Source: Draconibacterium aestuarii (GTDB lineage Bacteria > Bacteroidota > Bacteroidia > Bacteroidales > Prolixibacteraceae). Taken from it: 64,000 nucleotides of DNA. Numbering within the stretch: position 1 is the stretch's first letter; each line of letters starts with the position of its first letter. Under the pieces are notes generated by a model, which was not told the DNA's origin, made no database searches, and worked only from the letters and a program-made list of their open reading frames with translations. Made by a program: the position numbers and the translations under genes. Positions 1 to 11,504 of this stretch are shown piece after piece. The DNA lies in assembly GCA_026671195.1 (NCBI GenBank), contig JAPOHD010000017.1, positions 1 to 64,000 of the forward strand, in the 5' to 3' direction.

Positions 1-225
1 GTCAGCTATTAAGCCAGAAAACAAGCCAGAAAAGTTTGAATCGCAACTAAAGTGACCAAAAATTTGCACTAAAAATCCAATTCTTTATTGAGAATTACTC
101 ATTTTAAATCAACTTGCGGATTCTAGGTTGCAGCAAGGGGTAAATGGCAAGTTGTTTGTAACGACCATTTACAATACAAAACAACGCTTTATATTTGCGG
201 CGCATACTGCGGGCAAATTCTAAAA

Positions 226-306
226 AACGATTTAATTGCACCGCTTTACTCGCGTTGCTCATTACCCCGGGTTAAAACCCGGGGCTATTAACATCAAACC
301 CCTCCG
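226..306. repeat. Dispersed repeat with GC-rich hairpin, copy 1
   Basis: About 80 bp nearly identical to 1023-1105. The core is CCCCGGGTTAAAACCCGGGG, a 9-bp stem with a 2-base loop, flanked on the left by a shared ACCGCTTTACTCGCGTTGCT block and on the right by a shared CATCAAACCCCTCCGG block. It has no coding content. It looks like a REP/MITE-type interspersed element. Confidence 0.8.
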
Positions 307-510
307 GTTCAGTGAAACTAAACTTTTAGAATCCGTCGAATGACGGAGCACTGAAAGTTTTAAGTTGAACTAATCCCGATCTTACATCAGGGGGGTTGCA
401 CTGATAAAGGGTTAGGTATTAGTCCAAAACATAAATAACATAGCGGCGTTACCACAAATTTTGCCAAAGCACAAAATAATAACACGCCGCCAAATAAAAA
501 GTAACAGAGT

Positions 511-556
511 CATTGCGAGATCTTACCCAAAAATATTTGGGCATAATGAGGCAATG
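511..556. repeat. GTCATTGCGAG-type imperfect palindrome
   Basis: Begins with GTCATTGCGAG and ends with GGCAATGAC, giving short complementary ends around a CCCAAA/TTTGGG inner stem. Such motifs recur between genes in many genomes; only one copy is seen here. Confidence 0.5.
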
Positions 557-572
557 ACAGAACTCTGAAGCT

Positions 573-651
573 GTCATTTCGAACCTGAGAAACGAAGGTG
601 AGAAATCTGTTTGAGTTTAAGATTTCTCCTCATTCTTCGTCGAAATGACAT
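573..651. repeat. GTCATTTCG palindromic interspersed repeat
   Basis: Left arm GTCATTTCGAAC...GAGAAATCT and right arm AGATTTCTCCT...CGAAATGAC are complementary over most of their length, giving a long imperfect hairpin. This matches the GTCATTTCGACGAAGGAGAAATCT-like family that I recall as common between Bacteroidota genes (from memory, not searched). Confidence 0.65.
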
Positions 652-1022
652 TTAATGGCAATCTCGGTACTTTACTCATATTGAATACCTTAATTAAATC
701 TGTCATTGGCAGGAAGGAGGAGCGACGACCGAAGCAATCCATTCGTGAAATTTATACAATTTGCGAAAAAAGTCATGAGTGAATAAATTCCGGGGCGATA
801 TACAAAGCGTAAATACCTCGCTGGTTCGAATTGTAATCCGGACCTTCTGGCTTACACCCTCCTTTAGAGCACTGATTAAAAAAGACGAAACAAACCGGGC
901 TTTAGCCCTTAACAAGGCCGTAGGTGTTGAATTCTCAGTTTTAGAATTCAGACTTAATCTGGTATACAAAAAATAAACAACAACACATCATTGGCGGTGC
1001 AGGCAATGGGCAGGATTTTATG

Positions 1023-1105
1023 AACGATTCAATTGCACCGCTTTACTCGCGTTGCTCTTTAGCCCCGGGTTAAAACCCGGGGCTATAAACATCAAACCCC
1101 TCCGG
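1023..1105. repeat. Dispersed repeat with GC-rich hairpin, copy 2
   Basis: Second copy of the 226-306 repeat with the same 20-base hairpin core and flanks. It diverges by only a few substitutions and runs a little further into GGGGTTTTT on the right, which could act as a terminator-like end. Confidence 0.8.
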
Positions 1106-1975
1106 GGTTTTTAAAACGTATTAAGGGATACCTTATTCCACTTTCCTCAACCTTCGTAGCCCAATGTGAGGGCACAACAATTGCCTTATGAAGCTTATTC
1201 CGGATGCGCAAGTCAAATCGTTCAATCAAAACCCAAAGCTGTTAGAGAAGGAAGCCGACAAAAAAGATTTTCCACACACATAAGGCTTTACATAAATTTC
1301 CCTCTGTTCACAGAGAATCTGAATTTCAAACAAATACAAATTATTTTTAACTTTTTTTTAAAATATTTTAGAAAGCTGAATGACCAATAAATACGGCCTG
1401 TTTGAGAATATAAATGGCAGGTTTTTTATTCTCCGCTCAACCGGCTTAACATAACTGCTTGGATTATAAGCGTGTAGCATCTACATTGCGCCGGTAAATA
1501 CATTTAAGGAAGGTTATTATTTACAAGTTTTACTTGTTCTTAATAACAAAGTGATAAAAGTAGAGAGTTAAAATGATTTAAATTAAGTTGTGAGAAAAAC
1601 ATGAGCAGGACTATGCTTAAATTTTACAAACCCACTGGTTGTTTTTTTATAACAAACAGGTAAAATCAGAAAGCTATCCAATTCATCGATTTCAAAAATG
1701 TTATTATTTAATTCAAAACGAGAGAGAGAGAAGAATTTGATTTTGGGAAACCAATCATTTTTTACACGCCCTCTGCCTGTAGTTTGGATCAGGCAGGTAA
1801 AAAAGAGGAAGGATCCGTTCGGTCAAATTCGAGTGAAGTATTAACTGTTAATTTAATTTATGGGATGAATGTGATTTTGGGTATTTAGTATTTTTTACAA
1901 ACCCTCTGTCTGTAAGAAGTTACAAGCAGATCAAAAAATAGAAGTAAACCATTAAATCAAATTCAGGAATGTATT

Positions 1976-4900
1976 ATGAAAAAATCAGGGCTATTGGCAC
2001 TGCTGGTTCTAGTTTTAATCAGCGGGGCATCGTTTGGACAAAATTCAAACAAAAAATTCAAAATGGAGGGCGTAAATCCTACGTCCATTGCAATCAACAA
2101 GAGCTTTTCAGAGTCGGTAGAAATTTTTCCATTCGCGACGAATGGAACTCCAATTTACGGACTTGATGCCAGTGCAAACATTGAACTAAAGGGTGAAAAT
2201 TCCCTGGTTCGGTTGCTGCTTATCGACAATAACTTTAATGAATATCTGATTTATGAAAGTTATAATTTACTCCTGGAAGAGGAGGCCTCTTTCTCGATCG
2301 AAAATATTTGTGAAGAAACAAGTATCCTGGATGGAGTAAAGCCATACTCCGTTCAAATTGAAATTGAAAATGCTCAGCTTGAACTTAAAAGTCTCAGCTT
2401 CTCTTCAGCCCTAAACACCGGTCTGGATATAGCGGAACTTAAAAAGGAAAAGAAAAAAGGCCAGAACGAGGAGAAGATCAACAAGATCAATAAAAACCTG
2501 AAAAAACAGGGCAAGCATTGGGTGGCCGGTACAACAAGTGTTTCGGAACTAAGCTATGGAGAACGGAAAAAATTATACGGACAAAGTACATTCCCGGCAG
2601 GATTTGAATACTATGCAGGTGGAGTGATAACCGCCAGTGCAACTGAATCAACCAGTGCCACTGATGGCACCTTAAAATCGGCCACCACTACATCCAGTCC
2701 GTATGTAGATGAATGGGACTGGCGTGACCGACACGGAAAGAATTGGATAACATCCGTTACTGATCAAAGTACTTGTGGTTCCTGTTGGGCCTTTGCAGCA
2801 ACCGGAGCTACAGAAGCGATGACAAATCTTTATTATAATCAGCAACTTAACCTTGATTTATCGGAACAGGATTTAGTATCATGTAGCGGTGCCGGAGATT
2901 GTGTAAGTGGGTACCCAGCATATGCACTTGATTATATTCAAAATAACGGAATCGTTGATGAGGCAACATTCCCGTATTCGGCCAGTGATCTATCCTGTGC
3001 CGAAAAAGGTAACAATCCACAGGAAACTATCAAAATAGGTGGCAGAATAAATTTTGGAACAAATGAATATCCCAAAACTGAAGATGTTTTAAAAGACATG
3101 TTAATTAAAATGGGACCATTAAGCAGTGGACAAATTAATTGGGCACATGCAATGGTACTTGTTGGGTATAAAGAGGTAAAAGAAGGTGATATTTTTTATT
3201 ACCATGACTTGGATGGAAATCCAAGTTGGGAAGTTGTCACGGCCCAGAGTTCTTTGATTGGCAAAACAGTATGGATTTATAAAAATAGCTGGGGAGCACA
3301 ATTTGGAGATAATGGATATGTATATTTAGAAACCACGATGGATAATGTTGGCTGGACACATGCATTAATAACCCCATTTTCAAGCATTAATAACTATCAA
3401 GTTAAGTGTGAAGACAGAGATGGAGATGGTTTTTATTGGTGGGGACTCGGTCCAAAACCAGCCACATGCACAGGTCCCGACACACCGGATGGGAATGATG
3501 CAGATGCAACGCTTGGCCCATTAGACAATTTTGGACATTGTACCGTCATTGGTGCTCAACCGATGGCTAATTTTTCGTCTGATGGCACCTCAATTGTTGA
3601 GGGAAAGTCAGTCCAATTTACCGATTTATCGGAAAACGCTTTGACCAGGGAATGGACATTTGAAGGAGGAACACCTGCCTCTTCAACCTCCAGTAACCCA
3701 TTAGTTTTATACAATACTCCCGGAATTTACAATGTAACCTTAACTGCCTACAATAAAGATAAATCAGACACAAAGACCATTGCTGGATTTATAATTGTAA
3801 CAGATTATGTAGCTAGTTATTGCGAATCAAATGGTGATGCCTCAAAACAATGGATTGAATCAGTTCAGTTCGGCTCACAGATGTACACTTCAGGATCCTC
3901 AGGAGCAACTGGTTACCAGGATCTAACAAATCATACATATAATGTTGATCCAGGTTCTGTTGTATCATTTACTTTAACCCCAAAATTTTCAGGAGTGCCA
4001 TATTCGCAAGTATGGAGAATCTGGATTGATTATAATGGTGACCTCGACTTTGATGACTCAGGTGAGCTTGTATACACAAGTAATGTTACAGGTTCTCCGG
4101 TTTCACAAATAATAACTATACCTTCCAATTTGAATATAAAAACAGGTATGCGGGTTTCTATGAAACGAAGCTCTAGTGCATCACCTTGTGAGATTTTTAC
4201 AGAGGGAGAGGTTGAGGATTATACCGTCCAAATTGGTTCTGGTACACCAACCAATAATTCTCCTGTAGCAAACTTTTCAGCAAGTAACACAGCAATTACA
4301 AGAGGCGAAACTGTTACCTTTTCTGATTTGTCGACCAACACACCCACTTCCTGGAGCTGGACATTTGAAGGAGGTACACCGGGAACATCAATGGCTCAAA
4401 ATCCATCGGTTACATACAGTACCGCAGGTACCTACAGCGTAAGCTTAACGGCAACCAATGCCGACGGATCGGACACAAAAACAATGGTTAATTACATTGT
4501 GGTAACCGATCCTGTAATTCCTGCGGCTGACTTCTCGGCAGATAAAACATCCATCACAACAGGAGAATCGGTAAGCTTCTCTGATTTGTCAACAGATGCG
4601 ACTTCACGTACGTGGACTTTTGAAGGAGGAACACCTGGAACTTCAACGGCTCAAAATCCATTGGTTACATACAGTATTGCAGGTACCTACAGCGTAAGCT
4701 TAACGGCAACCAATGCCGGCGGTTCGGACACAAAAACAATGGTTAATTACATTGTGGTAACCGATCCTGTAATTCCTGTGGCTGACTTCTCGGCAGATAA
4801 AACATCCATCACAACAGGAGAATCGGTAAGCTTCTCTGATTTGTCTACAGATGCAACTTCACGTACGTGGACTTTTGAAGGAGGTACACCGGGAACATCA

Positions 4901-7189
4901 ACGGCTCAGAATCCAGCAGTAACCTACAATACAGCAGGTACCTACAGCGTAAGCTTAACGGCAACCAATGCCGGCGGTTCGGACACAAAAACAATGGTTA
5001 ATTATATTGAGGTTACGGATCCGATCGTAATCCCGGTAGCTGATTTTTCATCAGACAGGGTAAACATTACTACCGGCGAATCGGTCACTTTCTCCGATCT
5101 GTCGACTGATGCGACTTCCCGTACCTGGACATTTACAGGCGGAACTCCCGGAACGTCAACAGCACAGAATCCAACTGTAACTTATAACAGCGCCGGAATC
5201 TACAAGGTAAGCTTAACCGCAACAAACGGAGCTTATTCGGATACCAAAACGGTTGATAACTACATACAGGTAACCGATCAGGTAGTTGTGGTGCTTCCTG
5301 CAGCTGATTTTTCAGCAAATAAAACAACAATTACTGCCGGTGAATCGGTTAGTTTCTCCGATTTGTCCTCAGATGCTACTTCATGGAACTGGACATTCGC
5401 AGGAGCCGACAAGACCTCATCAACGGTTCAGAACCCATTGGTTACTTACAGTACTGCCGGCTCTTACGATGTAACCTTAACGGCTGCAAACGCCGACGGA
5501 TCGGATACAAAATCGGTTGTCAATTATATCCAGGTGAATGAACCGGTAATAGCTCCTGTTGCAGACTTTGCAGCAGACAATACAACAATTACCGAGGGAC
5601 AAGATGTCACTTTTTCTGATAAATCGGCAAATAATCCTACTTCATGGAAATGGACATTTGATGGAGGAGAGCCGGCTACATCAACCCTCAAAAATCCAAA
5701 GGTAAAATACAACGCAGCCAACAGTTACCGGGTAACCCTCACCGTTACCAACGATGCGGGCGTCGACACCAAAATTGTGGACAATTACGTTCAGGTGGAA
5801 CAATATGTAGCTACCTATTGTACGCCTTCTGTAGTTGCTGCAGATGAATGGATTGCTGCCGTTGAAATTGACGGACAGCGCAATTCTTCCGGTGCGAGCG
5901 GTTATTCCGATCTTACATCTTTTGGTTTTGACCTGGAAAGCGGGGCCAACCAAAACATCATACTTACTCCCGGATTTAGTGCGAGAAGCCAGTTTGAATA
6001 CTGGGCCGTTTGGATCGATCTTGATCAGGACATGGTATTTTCAGATTCGGAAAGACTGTTAAGTTCGTCAAAATCAAAATCGTCCGTTTCCGGTTCGATT
6101 TACATTCCTGCCGGCTTAAATATAACTACACGGATGCGCGTGGCCATGAGTCCCACCGCGCCTACTGCCTGTGATGTGTTAACCGGTGAAGTGGAAGATT
6201 ATACCATTCGGATATTCGAACCTGCCCCGGTAGCCGATTTCACGGCAAGCAGCACAAGCGTATCAGTTGGAGAATCGGTGCAGTTTACAAACACTTCGCT
6301 GTACAATCCAACCAGCTTAGTGTGGAATTTCTATGGAATCAATCCGAGTAGTAGTACCGATCCGAATCCCGTTGTTTCGTATAGTAGTCCGGGAGAGTAC
6401 GTGGTTACTTTAGTGGCTTCCAACGAGCTGGGCACGTCTCAGAAAAGTATGACCATTTCGGTTGTGGACGGTAACACCACCACATACTGTACTCCGACAA
6501 ATATTAGCAGTATCGTTAACTACATACGCCGACTGGTTTTTGCCGGTTCCGAAGTCAACTCGGGAGCCGATGGATATTCACTTTCGGGTACTTCGTTTGA
6601 TAACATTGAAGCCGGGCAGGTTTACCCGGTGGATTTATCTCCCTTGTCAAGTACGACCCGTAATTTCTGGCGTATTTGGATCGATTTTAACCAGGATGGC
6701 GTATTTGATGATGCCACTGAAACCGTGTTGGCATTGAACAACAAAAAAGGAACAGTGAGTGATAATATCCTTATTCCATCATATGTAAGCGGCACCACAC
6801 GAATGCGTGTTGCCATGAAAGTTGGAAGTGCTCCGGCAGCCTGCGAGGATGATTTTGTGGGTGAAGTGGAAGATTACACGATTACCATTAACGAAGCGCT
6901 TCCTCAAATGCAGGCTTCAGCCTCAAATCCATTTGGAGAAATTGGAACGCAGTCGGAAATTCGTGTTTATCCAAATCCAACCAGCGATTATATAAATATC
7001 AGTCTGGAAATGGTTGAACCGGATGATTCGTACACTATTTATACAATTGGAGGTGCTATACTGCAGCAGAATTCAATTATAACTTCTAATACTCGGGTTG
7101 ATCTTTCAGAATATCCTTCGGGAATTTACCTGGTACGTGTGAATAACAACGGACAATTGACGAACAAAAAAATCATAAAAGAAAATTGA
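1976..7189 (+). CDS. Secreted papain-family (C1A) protease with PKD and GEVED domains, T9SS substrate
   Basis: A 1737-residue exported protein. Residues 1-21 form a signal peptide. A papain-like domain spans about 245-470, with Cys270 in CGSCWAF, His391 in [10 protein letters not shown] and Asn437 in YKNSWG, so the catalytic triad is complete. Then follow a PKD domain (about 530-612), a GEVED domain (612-754), six PKD domains (762-1275), a second GEVED (1277-1414), a PKD (1415-1499), a third GEVED (1502-1639) and a C-terminal T9SS type A sorting domain (1660-1737, starting RVYPNPT). PKD units 3 and 4 are nearly identical over an 85-residue (255-bp) period, which points to recent duplication. 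The protein is expected to cross the inner membrane by Sec, pass the outer membrane by type IX secretion and act at the surface or outside. It stands alone, followed by a terminator. Confidence 0.93.
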   Translation: MKKSGLLALLVLVLISGASFGQNSNKKFKMEGVNPTSIAINKSFSESVEIFPFATNGTPIYGLDASANIELKGENSLVRLLLIDNNFNEYLIYESYNLLLEEEASFSIENICEETSILDGVKPYSVQIEIENAQLELKSLSFSSALNTGLDIAELKKEKKKGQNEEKINKINKNLKKQGKHWVAGTTSVSELSYGERKKLYGQSTFPAGFEYYAGGVITASATESTSATDGTLKSATTTSSPYVDEWDWRDRHGKNWITSVTDQSTCGSCWAFAATGATEAMTNLYYNQQLNLDLSEQDLVSCSGAGDCVSGYPAYALDYIQNNGIVDEATFPYSASDLSCAEKGNNPQETIKIGGRINFGTNEYPKTEDVLKDMLIKMGPLSSGQINWAHAMVLVGYKEVKEGDIFYYHDLDGNPSWEVVTAQSSLIGKTVWIYKNSWGAQFGDNGYVYLETTMDNVGWTHALITPFSSINNYQVKCEDRDGDGFYWWGLGPKPATCTGPDTPDGNDADATLGPLDNFGHCTVIGAQPMANFSSDGTSIVEGKSVQFTDLSENALTREWTFEGGTPASSTSSNPLVLYNTPGIYNVTLTAYNKDKSDTKTIAGFIIVTDYVASYCESNGDASKQWIESVQFGSQMYTSGSSGATGYQDLTNHTYNVDPGSVVSFTLTPKFSGVPYSQVWRIWIDYNGDLDFDDSGELVYTSNVTGSPVSQIITIPSNLNIKTGMRVSMKRSSSASPCEIFTEGEVEDYTVQIGSGTPTNNSPVANFSASNTAITRGETVTFSDLSTNTPTSWSWTFEGGTPGTSMAQNPSVTYSTAGTYSVSLTATNADGSDTKTMVNYIVVTDPVIPAADFSADKTSITTGESVSFSDLSTDATSRTWTFEGGTPGTSTAQNPLVTYSIAGTYSVSLTATNAGGSDTKTMVNYIVVTDPVIPVADFSADKTSITTGESVSFSDLSTDATSRTWTFEGGTPGTSTAQNPAVTYNTAGTYSVSLTATNAGGSDTKTMVNYIEVTDPIVIPVADFSSDRVNITTGESVTFSDLSTDATSRTWTFTGGTPGTSTAQNPTVTYNSAGIYKVSLTATNGAYSDTKTVDNYIQVTDQVVVVLPAADFSANKTTITAGESVSFSDLSSDATSWNWTFAGADKTSSTVQNPLVTYSTAGSYDVTLTAANADGSDTKSVVNYIQVNEPVIAPVADFAADNTTITEGQDVTFSDKSANNPTSWKWTFDGGEPATSTLKNPKVKYNAANSYRVTLTVTNDAGVDTKIVDNYVQVEQYVATYCTPSVVAADEWIAAVEIDGQRNSSGASGYSDLTSFGFDLESGANQNIILTPGFSARSQFEYWAVWIDLDQDMVFSDSERLLSSSKSKSSVSGSIYIPAGLNITTRMRVAMSPTAPTACDVLTGEVEDYTIRIFEPAPVADFTASSTSVSVGESVQFTNTSLYNPTSLVWNFYGINPSSSTDPNPVVSYSSPGEYVVTLVASNELGTSQKSMTISVVDGNTTTYCTPTNISSIVNYIRRLVFAGSEVNSGADGYSLSGTSFDNIEAGQVYPVDLSPLSSTTRNFWRIWIDFNQDGVFDDATETVLALNNKKGTVSDNILIPSYVSGTTRMRVAMKVGSAPAACEDDFVGEVEDYTITINEALPQMQASASNPFGEIGTQSEIRVYPNPTSDYINISLEMVEPDDSYTIYTIGGAILQQNSIITSNTRVDLSEYPSGIYLVRVNNNGQLTNKKIIKEN

Positions 7190-7248
7190 TGTTTTAGGGC
7201 AAACATTAATTCAAAATGCAGTCCCTGTTATACTGATACAGATTATCT

Positions 7249-7291
7249 GGGGGTATCTTAAAAGTTCAGGCTTTTAGGAGCCCCCATTTTT
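7249..7291 (+). terminator. Rho-independent terminator of the protease gene
   Basis: GGGGG...CCCCC outer stem with an inner TTAAAAG/CTTTTA stem, followed by ATTTTTA. It lies 60 bases after the stop and also separates the convergent helicase gene. Confidence 0.75.
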
Positions 7292-7317
7292 ATGAAATAG
7301 AATTTCTTAGCGCAACA

Positions 7318-9771
7318 CTATTCTTTCTGCAGACTCTCCAGGTAACTCAGTCCCATTCGTAACTCGCCGTAACTCACCTCATCGCCAAAATGTGCTTTTG
7401 CTTCGCCAAAACTTTTATTCTCCATTTTCTCAAAATAGGCGGTTATTTTTTTGAGTTTGGCCTCTTCCAAAAAAGTAGTCACTTCAAGTTCTCCGAGTTT
7501 TACGAAATGCGCCAAATGACTCTCAATGGTGTTTTTAGAAAGTGCTCGTTCCTTTGCAATTTCCTCCATCGTTTTTCCGGATTGAAACATTTCAAAACTC
7601 ACTTTTTTGGTATCTTCTCTGGGTTTTTTCTCCTTTTTCGGATTTTCCTTAAGTGGAATCAATCCCCGTTCAATGTCATTACTGTCGCAATAAAGCTGTA
7701 TAATTTGAAGAATATCAGCACCATAATGTTCAATTTTTTTGGCACCCAAACCATTAATTAATTGCAGCGATTTTAAATCAACGGGCAAATAATTCACCAA
7801 TTCAATCAAAGCCTTTTGCGAAAAAATCATGTAAGCCGGAATTCCACTTTCCGACGATTTTTCGTAACGCCAGGCGCGCAGCGTTTTATACAGTTCAGGG
7901 TGCGGAATGTTCTCCAAATCCTGAATAGGCTTGGCCTTTTTTGCCTTTGCTTTTGCCGATTTTGTATCGAGCGATGCCTTTGCCTGTTCGTTTAACAAAG
8001 CTTTTACATTAAACCCACTTTTACATACTTCAAAACCGGCCAGTTTTGTTTCGGTCTCTATCAATAAATTTTCGATTGTGCGTTTGAGTTGTTTTTTAAC
8101 GGTTTTATTATCAATATCCAAATCGGCGGCAGTAAGAGGAATAACAATATTTATCTCCAGTTTCTCATTAAAATAATTCGAAGCTTTTTCCAGGCGTTCT
8201 TTTAAAGGGGAATTGTTTTCTGCATCCGCATTTTCCTCCAGGTATTTTCGGAGTTGGTTTTGAAACTTATCGGCCACTTCCTGTAACTCCGCTTTGGCTG
8301 AAATTCGCATTTTTTTAAAAAGCGAAAGCAACACATCGGGAAAACTTCCCAGGTTTTCGTCGGCCAGTTTATTTATTGAATTAACCAGATAAATGGTTCG
8401 GTAAAAGCTAAAAAGTTCAATCAGTAATTCTTTTTGGTAAGCGAATTTTGCATTGGTTAATTCCTGAACTCCGGGTTGATTTTCTTCCACATTCTGAATA
8501 AAACCGCCCACCGTTCTGTCGTTAATAATACTTCGTTTCGAAATCGGCGTACTCAACACCATCCCTTCCAGGGTTTTACACCGGCTAAGTGCCACATAAA
8601 CCTGCCCGTGTGCAAACGAAGCCTCGGCATCGATCACTGCTTTTTCAAATGTTAATCCCTGGCTTTTATGAATGGTAATTGCCCATGCCAGTTTTAAGGG
8701 CATTTGTTTAAATGCACCTTCTATCTCTTCTTTTATTTCTGCCGTTTCTTTATCAATCGAGTATTTTACATTTTCCCAAAGTAACGGAGAAACCGCAATT
8801 TCAAAATCTTCTCCCGGGCACTGCACATAAACAGCCTCGTCTTCTATTTGGGTGACCTTTCCTATTTTCCCATTATAAAACTGTTTCTCCGGTTCGGGAT
8901 CATTTTTTACAAACATCACTTGTGCTCCAACTTTCAGTTTTAATTCTGATTCCGTTGGATAAGAATATTCCGGGAAATTCCCTTCGATGTTTGCCCTGAA
9001 AACTTCTGATTTTGTATGAAGTTCCCGCAGTTTGGAATCGTTAATACGTTGCGCCTGAATATTGTGAGTACACAAGGTTATGTATCCATCTCCGTCGTTG
9101 GGAACAAAGTTTGGTATGTGCCGTTGATTGAGTGCAACAACCGTTTCCTCATCCAGCTTATTGTCGCGAACTTTATTCAGAATAGCAATAAAATGATCGT
9201 CTTGCTGACGAAAAACATGGGTAAGTTCAATACTTACAAAAGGCGTTTGTTTCAATACCTTGCTGCTAAAAAAATAAACCGTTTCATACTCGCGTCTGAG
9301 CAGCCCCCACTCTTCTTTTTTAACCACCGGTGACAATTGTTGCAAATCGCCGATCATTAAAACCTGCGCCCCACCAAATGGCTTCCGTCCGTTTTTAAAC
9401 CGACGCATTACGCGGTCGATGGCATCAAGAATATCAGCCCGAACCATACTTATTTCGTCAATCACCAGCAAGTCCAGACTGCGAATGATATTTATTTTTT
9501 CTCTGGTGTAACGTTTTTGCAGTGTCTGTTCGTTTTCAGTTCCCACCTGCGGGGCAAACGACAACTGAAAAAAGGAGTGAATGGTTACTCCTCCGGCATT
9601 TATGGCCGCCACACCCGTTGGTGCAACCACAATCATCCGTTTGGGCGAACGCTCTTTCAAACTTTTCAGAAACGTGGTTTTCCCGGTACCGGCTTTCCCG
9701 GTGAGAAATATATTTTGCCCGGTGTATTGAACAAAGTCGAAAGCTAATTCAAGCTGCTTGTTGGTCTGCAT
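7318..9771 (-). CDS. PIF1-like SF1 helicase with HRDC and C-terminal HTH domains
   Basis: An 817-residue protein. The N-terminal half is a PIF1/RecD2-type ATPase: Walker A GKAGTGKT at residues 25-32, then VAPTGVAAINAGG, a VIDEISMV Walker B and a C-terminal motif around AITIHKSQGLTFE. Around residues 620-690 there is an HRDC-like domain (LYKTLRAWRYEKS..., with the helix-hairpin-helix NGLGAKKIEHYG). Residues about 720-760 form a RecQ/UvrD-associated winged or HTH segment (GKTMEEIAKERALSKNTIE). Proteins of this layout are common in Bacteroidota and probably unwind DNA in replication or repair. It is transcribed alone, 24 bases after the TPP enzyme gene on the same strand. Confidence 0.88.
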   Translation of the reverse strand: MQTNKQLELAFDFVQYTGQNIFLTGKAGTGKTTFLKSLKERSPKRMIVVAPTGVAAINAGGVTIHSFFQLSFAPQVGTENEQTLQKRYTREKINIIRSLDLLVIDEISMVRADILDAIDRVMRRFKNGRKPFGGAQVLMIGDLQQLSPVVKKEEWGLLRREYETVYFFSSKVLKQTPFVSIELTHVFRQQDDHFIAILNKVRDNKLDEETVVALNQRHIPNFVPNDGDGYITLCTHNIQAQRINDSKLRELHTKSEVFRANIEGNFPEYSYPTESELKLKVGAQVMFVKNDPEPEKQFYNGKIGKVTQIEDEAVYVQCPGEDFEIAVSPLLWENVKYSIDKETAEIKEEIEGAFKQMPLKLAWAITIHKSQGLTFEKAVIDAEASFAHGQVYVALSRCKTLEGMVLSTPISKRSIINDRTVGGFIQNVEENQPGVQELTNAKFAYQKELLIELFSFYRTIYLVNSINKLADENLGSFPDVLLSLFKKMRISAKAELQEVADKFQNQLRKYLEENADAENNSPLKERLEKASNYFNEKLEINIVIPLTAADLDIDNKTVKKQLKRTIENLLIETETKLAGFEVCKSGFNVKALLNEQAKASLDTKSAKAKAKKAKPIQDLENIPHPELYKTLRAWRYEKSSESGIPAYMIFSQKALIELVNYLPVDLKSLQLINGLGAKKIEHYGADILQIIQLYCDSNDIERGLIPLKENPKKEKKPREDTKKVSFEMFQSGKTMEEIAKERALSKNTIESHLAHFVKLGELEVTTFLEEAKLKKITAYFEKMENKSFGEAKAHFGDEVSYGELRMGLSYLESLQKE

Positions 9772-9795
9772 TTATTCCAATTTTCCACTAAAATA

Positions 9796-11427
9796 CTATT
9801 TATTTGATTTTAATACCAACTCATTGTATTCACTCCCATCAATAACCGCTTCGATAACGATCGGGCCATCCTGTTGAAATGCTTTTTCCAAACCGGATTT
9901 ATACTCTTCCGGATTTGTTGCGCGAATAACCGGTACTCCAAAATAATGATTGGTTGGTTCTTTTTGCAGGCAATCCAGATCAGTCCCGTAATGATCGTTA
10001 AATTTCTTTCTGCCCTGTTTTATTCTGATGAGTGATAAACTGTTGTCGTAAATTACTACAAAAACTATTTTCAAATTCAGCCGTTTTGCTGTGGCCAGTT
10101 CTCCTACCATCATCAAAAAACTGCCATCGCCCATTAATGCCACAACAGGTAAATCGGGATGGCAAAGTTTAGCTGCCAGTGCCGCCGGAATGGCAAATCC
10201 CATGCTCGACCATCCATTGGACATCAGTAATTTTTTCGGTTCAGGCGTAGGCCACTGTTGTCCAATTAAATGAAGATGAGCCCCCACATCAACCGTTAGA
10301 ATACCTTCCTGCGGGAGAAATTTACGTAACTCATCAACCACGACAAGCGGACTGAAAGAATCCGGTTTAGGAGTTAATTTTCGGACAAGCCTGGTATTTC
10401 TTTCCTGCAAAACTGTACGATCCCAATTCTTTACCGGCATCTCTACTTTTAAAAGTTCATTCAACGCATTTTCGAGGTTGCCAACCACATTAAATACTTC
10501 AGGAATTTGGGTTGTATCAACATCCGCCCCGGTTGAATCAAAATGGATTAATGGGACTGATGGCATCCATTCTTCGTAGTTAAACTCAACCGGATCGTAA
10601 CCCATTCCCAAAACCAAATCGGCTTCGCGATACGTTTCTGCAACAAGATCAGACAAAGCATGAAAAAGTACTCCGGCATACAAAGGATGATTCTCGGGAA
10701 ACATTCCTTTTGCCATTGGTGTGAGTACCACCGGAATCTGAAATTTATCAGCCAGCCGGATCACTAATTCTTTCACTCCTGCTCTCACTGCTGCTAATCC
10801 TACTGCCAGAATTGGCCGGTTACTTTTCTTTAAAAGCCCGGTTATTTTATTGATTTGTCCGGCAACTATTGGCGACCACCTTTTCTTATCCAAACGCAGA
10901 TAATCAACAGAACTGGTTATTTTTTCAATTTTTTGAATGCCAATTCCCGCAGGTACACCAATATGTACAGGGCCCGCCTTTTCAGAGTTGGCGATTCCTG
11001 CAGCCTTTAGAATAATTTCCCCGATATTTTCAGTATTCATACGAGTAGTCCACTTTGTTATCGGGAAGAATAGTTGCTGATGATTGATATTCATCTGAAC
11101 TGTTCTGTTTAGCAGATGATCCGGCATTTCATCGGTAAAGGCAATTAAGGGCGACCGATCCAGCAAAGCCCCTCCGACACCCGTGCTAAGGTTGGTTGCT
11201 CCGGGGCCAAAAGTAGCAAAACAAACGCCGGGAACTCCGGTTAACCGTCCGCAAACATCGGCCATAAAAGCTGCAGTTGCCTCGTGCCCAACCAAAATAA
11301 AATCAATGCCATTTTCCTGCCGAAGTGCTTCAATGTAGTCAATCATATTGCCACTGGGAACTCCAAATACAAAGCGCACGCCGATCTCTTTCAGGGTGTG
11401 AGCAAATATTTGAGAGACAGTTGACAT
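9796..11427 (-). CDS. Thiamine-diphosphate-dependent enzyme, acetolactate-synthase-like
   Basis: A 543-residue member of the acetolactate synthase/pyruvate decarboxylase superfamily with three domains. The N-terminal pyrimidine-binding domain has the conserved Glu49 in GHEATAAFMA, the central domain is TPP-enzyme-M-like, and the C-terminal PP domain has the GDG(433)...N(462) cofactor motif. Length and order match the family. The substrate cannot be read from sequence: the ilvB/alsS role is not supported by an adjacent ilvN/ilvC or alsD, so a stand-alone catabolic or unknown 2-oxoacid role is possible. It is transcribed toward the helicase gene. Confidence 0.82.
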   Translation of the reverse strand: MSTVSQIFAHTLKEIGVRFVFGVPSGNMIDYIEALRQENGIDFILVGHEATAAFMADVCGRLTGVPGVCFATFGPGATNLSTGVGGALLDRSPLIAFTDEMPDHLLNRTVQMNINHQQLFFPITKWTTRMNTENIGEIILKAAGIANSEKAGPVHIGVPAGIGIQKIEKITSSVDYLRLDKKRWSPIVAGQINKITGLLKKSNRPILAVGLAAVRAGVKELVIRLADKFQIPVVLTPMAKGMFPENHPLYAGVLFHALSDLVAETYREADLVLGMGYDPVEFNYEEWMPSVPLIHFDSTGADVDTTQIPEVFNVVGNLENALNELLKVEMPVKNWDRTVLQERNTRLVRKLTPKPDSFSPLVVVDELRKFLPQEGILTVDVGAHLHLIGQQWPTPEPKKLLMSNGWSSMGFAIPAALAAKLCHPDLPVVALMGDGSFLMMVGELATAKRLNLKIVFVVIYDNSLSLIRIKQGRKKFNDHYGTDLDCLQKEPTNHYFGVPVIRATNPEEYKSGLEKAFQQDGPIVIEAVIDGSEYNELVLKSNK

Positions 11428-11504
11428 TATGGTTTATTTAGCTCCCTAAATTAACCTCATTTTCAGAACCAGACAAGATTTAATTTTAAAGAAGAAGAAT
11501 AAAA

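Larger units (their letters stand above)
1..1975. other. Non-coding region with dispersed repeats
   Basis: No convincing gene is seen in these 2 kb; the open frames here lack start context and recognisable protein features. The stretch holds two copies of an ~80-bp repeat, a palindromic GTCATTTCG-type repeat and a GTCATTGCGAG-type motif, listed separately. The A/T-rich tail from about 1300 to 1975 probably contains the promoter of the large protease gene, but no single box stands out. Confidence 0.6.

Noticed and set aside
703-969. 88-codon minus-strand frame
   Set aside because: No start context, unusual composition and no family features, in a repeat-rich gene-free region.
4260-5800. Regular DNA repeats as a CRISPR array
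   Set aside because: The 255-bp period is in frame and encodes PKD domains; there are no short spacers or cas genes.
11000-11427. Naming the TPP enzyme ilvB or alsS
   Set aside because: Neither ilvN/ilvC nor alsD is nearby, and the motifs seen are shared by the whole superfamily.
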